DNA from: an uncultured Lachnospiraceae bacterium
GTDB taxonomy: Bacteria > Bacillota > Clostridia > Lachnospirales > Lachnospiraceae
Reading direction: 5' to 3'
Length of the DNA stretch: 7,801 nt
Assembly: GCA_910588285.1 (NCBI GenBank)
Contig: CAJUQB010000097.1
Span: 1 to 7,801 of the forward strand
This document shows, piece after piece, positions 5,721 to 7,801 of the stretch (position 1 is the first letter of the stretch; each line of letters begins with the position of its first letter). The translations under genes were made by a program, and so were the position numbers. The notes beneath the pieces are model-generated. The model saw only the letters and a list, made by a program, of their open reading frames with translations. It had not been told where the DNA came from and did no database searches.

Positions 5721-6599
5721 TTATACCTTCCCCTCTGCTTCCCTCCGCTCCTGCTGCTTTAAAAACAGCAAAATCTCATCCCTGGCATCCTCTGCCAGCG
5801 CATCCCTGCCCATGGCGAATCCATGATCCGCGCTCTGCCAGAGGATGGTCTTGGCATTGGGCACGGCACAGGCAGACCGGAGCATGGCCTTGGGGTTGAT
5901 AATCTTGTCCTGGCAGGCCCCCAGCATCAGCATGGGCACCTTTATGGTTTTCAGCTTTTCCATCAGCTCCTCCTCAGTGTCAATCCAGGCAAAGGCGATC
6001 CTGGGGCGCAGACGCATCTCCTCTGGCGACATTTCCATCCAGCCCTCATAATGCTCCTGCCATCTCCTCTTTTCCTCCTCCAGGCGCTCCGGTGGGATCC
6101 TGCTCCAATCAGGCTCCTGCTCTTTGATGAGCTGAAGCTTCAGTTCCGGATCATCCGCAGCCTGGATGGTCCGCTCCCTGGCAAAGGAGGTCTGCTTCTC
6201 ATTGAGGTCCCCGCAGAGGTAATGGGGGCCGCAGACAATGGCGATAAAGGATTTCAATACCTCCGGATGGCGGTCTGCCAGGTGCCAGCCCACGCCGCTG
6301 CCGTGGGACAGCCCCATATAAACAAATCTATTTGCTCCCACAAGCTTGCCGAATTCATAGATGTCATCCGCCCAGATGTTGTACCATTCCTTCCCGTAAT
6401 CCTCTGTGATGTGGGTGGATTTCCAGTGGCCCCGAAGGGTCACCGTATACAGGTGATATCCATAACTGGCCATATAGTAAGGCCACACATCAGGATCCGG
6501 ATGCTTAAAATCTCCCCCGGAGGCACAGATCACTACCTGATCCCCGCTTCCAAACTCATCATAGTAAAGCTCCACGCCGTTTACGCTTGCATACGCCAT
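5721..6599 (-). CDS. Alpha/beta hydrolase (serine hydrolase fold)
   Basis: Probably a cytoplasmic esterase, lactonase or thioesterase; the substrate is not identifiable. The 292-residue protein begins MAYASVNGVELYYDEFGSG, a typical N-terminus of this family. It shows an oxyanion-hole segment ASGGDF, a nucleophile elbow GLSHGSG with the serine at residue 98, a likely acid D231 in GACQDK, and histidine H259 in SADHGF. A lid-like insert rich in charged residues lies at roughly 130-200. An ATG at 6608 is in frame (adding MIK), but it directly abuts the AAAGG Shine-Dalgarno, whereas the ATG at 6599 has normal spacing and is preferred. No signal peptide is seen. It lies between the CapA-like and dehydrogenase genes with short gaps, so it probably acts in the same pathway, perhaps releasing an acid or alcohol for later steps (inference). 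Confidence 0.87.
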   Translation of the reverse strand: MAYASVNGVELYYDEFGSGDQVVICASGGDFKHPDPDVWPYYMASYGYHLYTVTLRGHWKSTHITEDYGKEWYNIWADDIYEFGKLVGANRFVYMGLSHGSGVGWHLADRHPEVLKSFIAIVCGPHYLCGDLNEKQTSFARERTIQAADDPELKLQLIKEQEPDWSRIPPERLEEEKRRWQEHYEGWMEMSPEEMRLRPRIAFAWIDTEEELMEKLKTIKVPMLMLGACQDKIINPKAMLRSACAVPNAKTILWQSADHGFAMGRDALAEDARDEILLFLKQQERREAEGKV

Positions 6600-6645
6600 T
6601 TTTATCATCCTTTCTCTTTTCTGCCCTGCTCTGCTGTCTGAACCG

Positions 6646-7785
6646 TTATTTTATAATGATCTCGTCCTGTTCCCATTCATATTCCGCATTTAGCCCGGCC
6701 TTCCTGGTAATCTCCTCCAAATATTCCAATACACGGGCTCCGCCGGTTTCCCGGGATACCACCCGGGTCCTCCCGTCCTTCCCCACGATAGCCGGAATGC
6801 AGCCGGTCTTCCTGATTTTCCCGTCTGCAATCACGCATTTTGCCAATACGGTATAGATGGCATCCGGATGGAAGGGGTAGGTGGGATACTCCGGATCCGG
6901 CACAAAGCCAAACCGCTCTATCCGCTGCTCTGCCCATGCCTTTGGGTCAAAAACATCATTTTTTTTCGCATCCTTAAATTCATAGCTGGGGCTTAGGGAG
7001 GGCACCCAGGCAATCCCGTTTCCCAGCCCGTGATATATGGTTTTCCCTTTATAGACCTCAATGCCATGGAGGATATGGGAATGGGAGGAAAATACCACAT
7101 CCGCCCCGGCGTCAATGGCAATATGGGCCACCAGTCCCTCATATTCCGCCAGCTTTACCGGCTTATGTACAATCCCCTTGTGGAAATATACCACAACAAT
7201 ATCACAGCGCTCCCGCAGGCCCTCGATATCCTGCCGCATCCATTCCAGAGATTCTGCCTCGGGAAAGGTCTTTATAATCTCCGGCGGCCCTCCGGGATTA
7301 GCCACATCCCCCAGCTCATAGCTTGTATAAATTTTCACATAAGCGCCCCCGGCCTTCCTGGGGCCTGCATGGGTTGCCCTGGGCCCGGTGCAGTTAAAAT
7401 TCAGCACCCCCACCCGCAGGCCTTCCTTGGTAAAAACCGCAGGCCTTCTGGCCTCCGCAAGATTCCTTCCCGCGCCGGAATGGAGGATCCCATGGCCCTC
7501 CAGCCAGGAAACCGTATCCTCAATCCCCTCCTCCTTGGCATCATAGAGGTGGTTCCCGGAAAGAGTCATGATATCCATGCACCCCGCCAGGGGCTCCAGC
7601 CGGAATGGCTCCCGGCTTAGGCCTGTAAGCACCTCATTCCGCTGTGTATAGGGAACCTCCAGCTGTCCGATCCGGATATCTGCTCCTGCCAGGATTTCCC
7701 GGAGGGGCTCCACATATTGTTGGGACTCCTCTCCCAAAATAATATCTCCCAGCGCCAGCAGCGTCATTTCTTTTTTCTGTTTCAT
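6646..7785 (-). CDS. CapA-family (PGA_cap) metallophosphatase-like protein, no signal peptide
   Basis: The family is named for CapA/PgsA of poly-gamma-glutamate capsule synthesis and has a calcineurin-like metallophosphoesterase fold; the chemistry of most members is unknown. In this 379-residue protein the motifs appear in order: ALGDIILG (D14), GQLEVPYT (E43), SGNHLYD (N78, H79, D82), YFHKG (H202), SSHSH (H235, H237) and HGLGN (252-256). These match the family's likely metal-binding positions. Unlike capsule-associated CapA proteins it has no membrane anchor or signal peptide: the N-terminus MKQKKEMTLLALGD runs straight into the first strand. It is therefore probably cytoplasmic. The start at 7785 follows GAGGA at seven bases. 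It is the first gene seen here, but the operon may extend past the right edge, since only 16 bases precede it. No capB or capC partner is present, which argues for a metabolic role. Confidence 0.85.
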   Translation of the reverse strand: MKQKKEMTLLALGDIILGEESQQYVEPLREILAGADIRIGQLEVPYTQRNEVLTGLSREPFRLEPLAGCMDIMTLSGNHLYDAKEEGIEDTVSWLEGHGILHSGAGRNLAEARRPAVFTKEGLRVGVLNFNCTGPRATHAGPRKAGGAYVKIYTSYELGDVANPGGPPEIIKTFPEAESLEWMRQDIEGLRERCDIVVVYFHKGIVHKPVKLAEYEGLVAHIAIDAGADVVFSSHSHILHGIEVYKGKTIYHGLGNGIAWVPSLSPSYEFKDAKKNDVFDPKAWAEQRIERFGFVPDPEYPTYPFHPDAIYTVLAKCVIADGKIRKTGCIPAIVGKDGRTRVVSRETGGARVLEYLEEITRKAGLNAEYEWEQDEIIIK

Positions 7786-7801
7786 TCTGATTCCTCACTT
7801 T

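Noticed and set aside
6650..6660. TATAA-like sequence near the end of the CapA-like gene as a promoter for the hydrolase
   Set aside because: It encodes the C-terminal EIIIK of the CapA-like protein, and no -35 box was found at proper spacing.

Overview
The window looks like chromosomal DNA of an anaerobic Firmicute of the Clostridia, plausibly a fairly GC-rich member of the Lachnospiraceae. The reasons are the oxygen-sensitive 2-hydroxyacyl-CoA dehydratase genes, strong GGAGG-type ribosome binding sites, and clostridial-looking protein families. The genus cannot be fixed from the sequence. Every supported gene is on the minus strand, so transcription runs from high to low coordinates.

In transcription order, positions 7785 to 693 hold six closely packed genes. 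They encode a CapA-family metallophosphatase-like protein without a signal peptide, an alpha/beta hydrolase, a zinc-dependent medium-chain alcohol dehydrogenase of the erythritol/threitol dehydrogenase type, a HadC/HgdB-like dehydratase subunit, a HadB/HgdA-like dehydratase subunit, and a family III (CaiB/BaiF) CoA-transferase. Gaps are about 30 to 70 bases, and the two dehydratase genes overlap by 28 bases, so this is very probably one operon. Its upstream promoter lies beyond the right edge. The likely logic is that hydrolysis and alcohol oxidation or reduction prepare a hydroxy acid, the transferase converts it to the CoA thioester, and the dehydratase removes water. The substrate is unknown. 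No ATP-dependent activator (HadI/HgdC type), electron-transfer flavoprotein or acyl-CoA dehydrogenase is encoded in the window.

The most unusual point is the HadC/HgdB-like subunit. It aligns well with the family, but all three positions that normally hold [4Fe-4S] cluster cysteines carry other residues (D80, T108, E336). Its partner keeps cysteines at all three equivalent places. The cysteine-less subunit also has a C-terminal tail built from in-frame 27-base-period repeats, which runs into the ribosome binding site and start of the next gene.

The left 540 bases hold the 5' part of a YitT-family membrane protein gene starting at a GTG. The 154 bases between it and the operon contain a compact regulatory arrangement: a TGTGA-N6-TCACA palindrome, a good sigma-A type promoter, and a hairpin plus T-run whose 3' arm contains the membrane gene's ribosome binding site. 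Read-through transcripts from the operon would carry the whole hairpin, while transcripts from the local promoter would lack its 5' arm. There is no sign of rRNA, tRNA, CRISPR, insertion sequences or phage genes.
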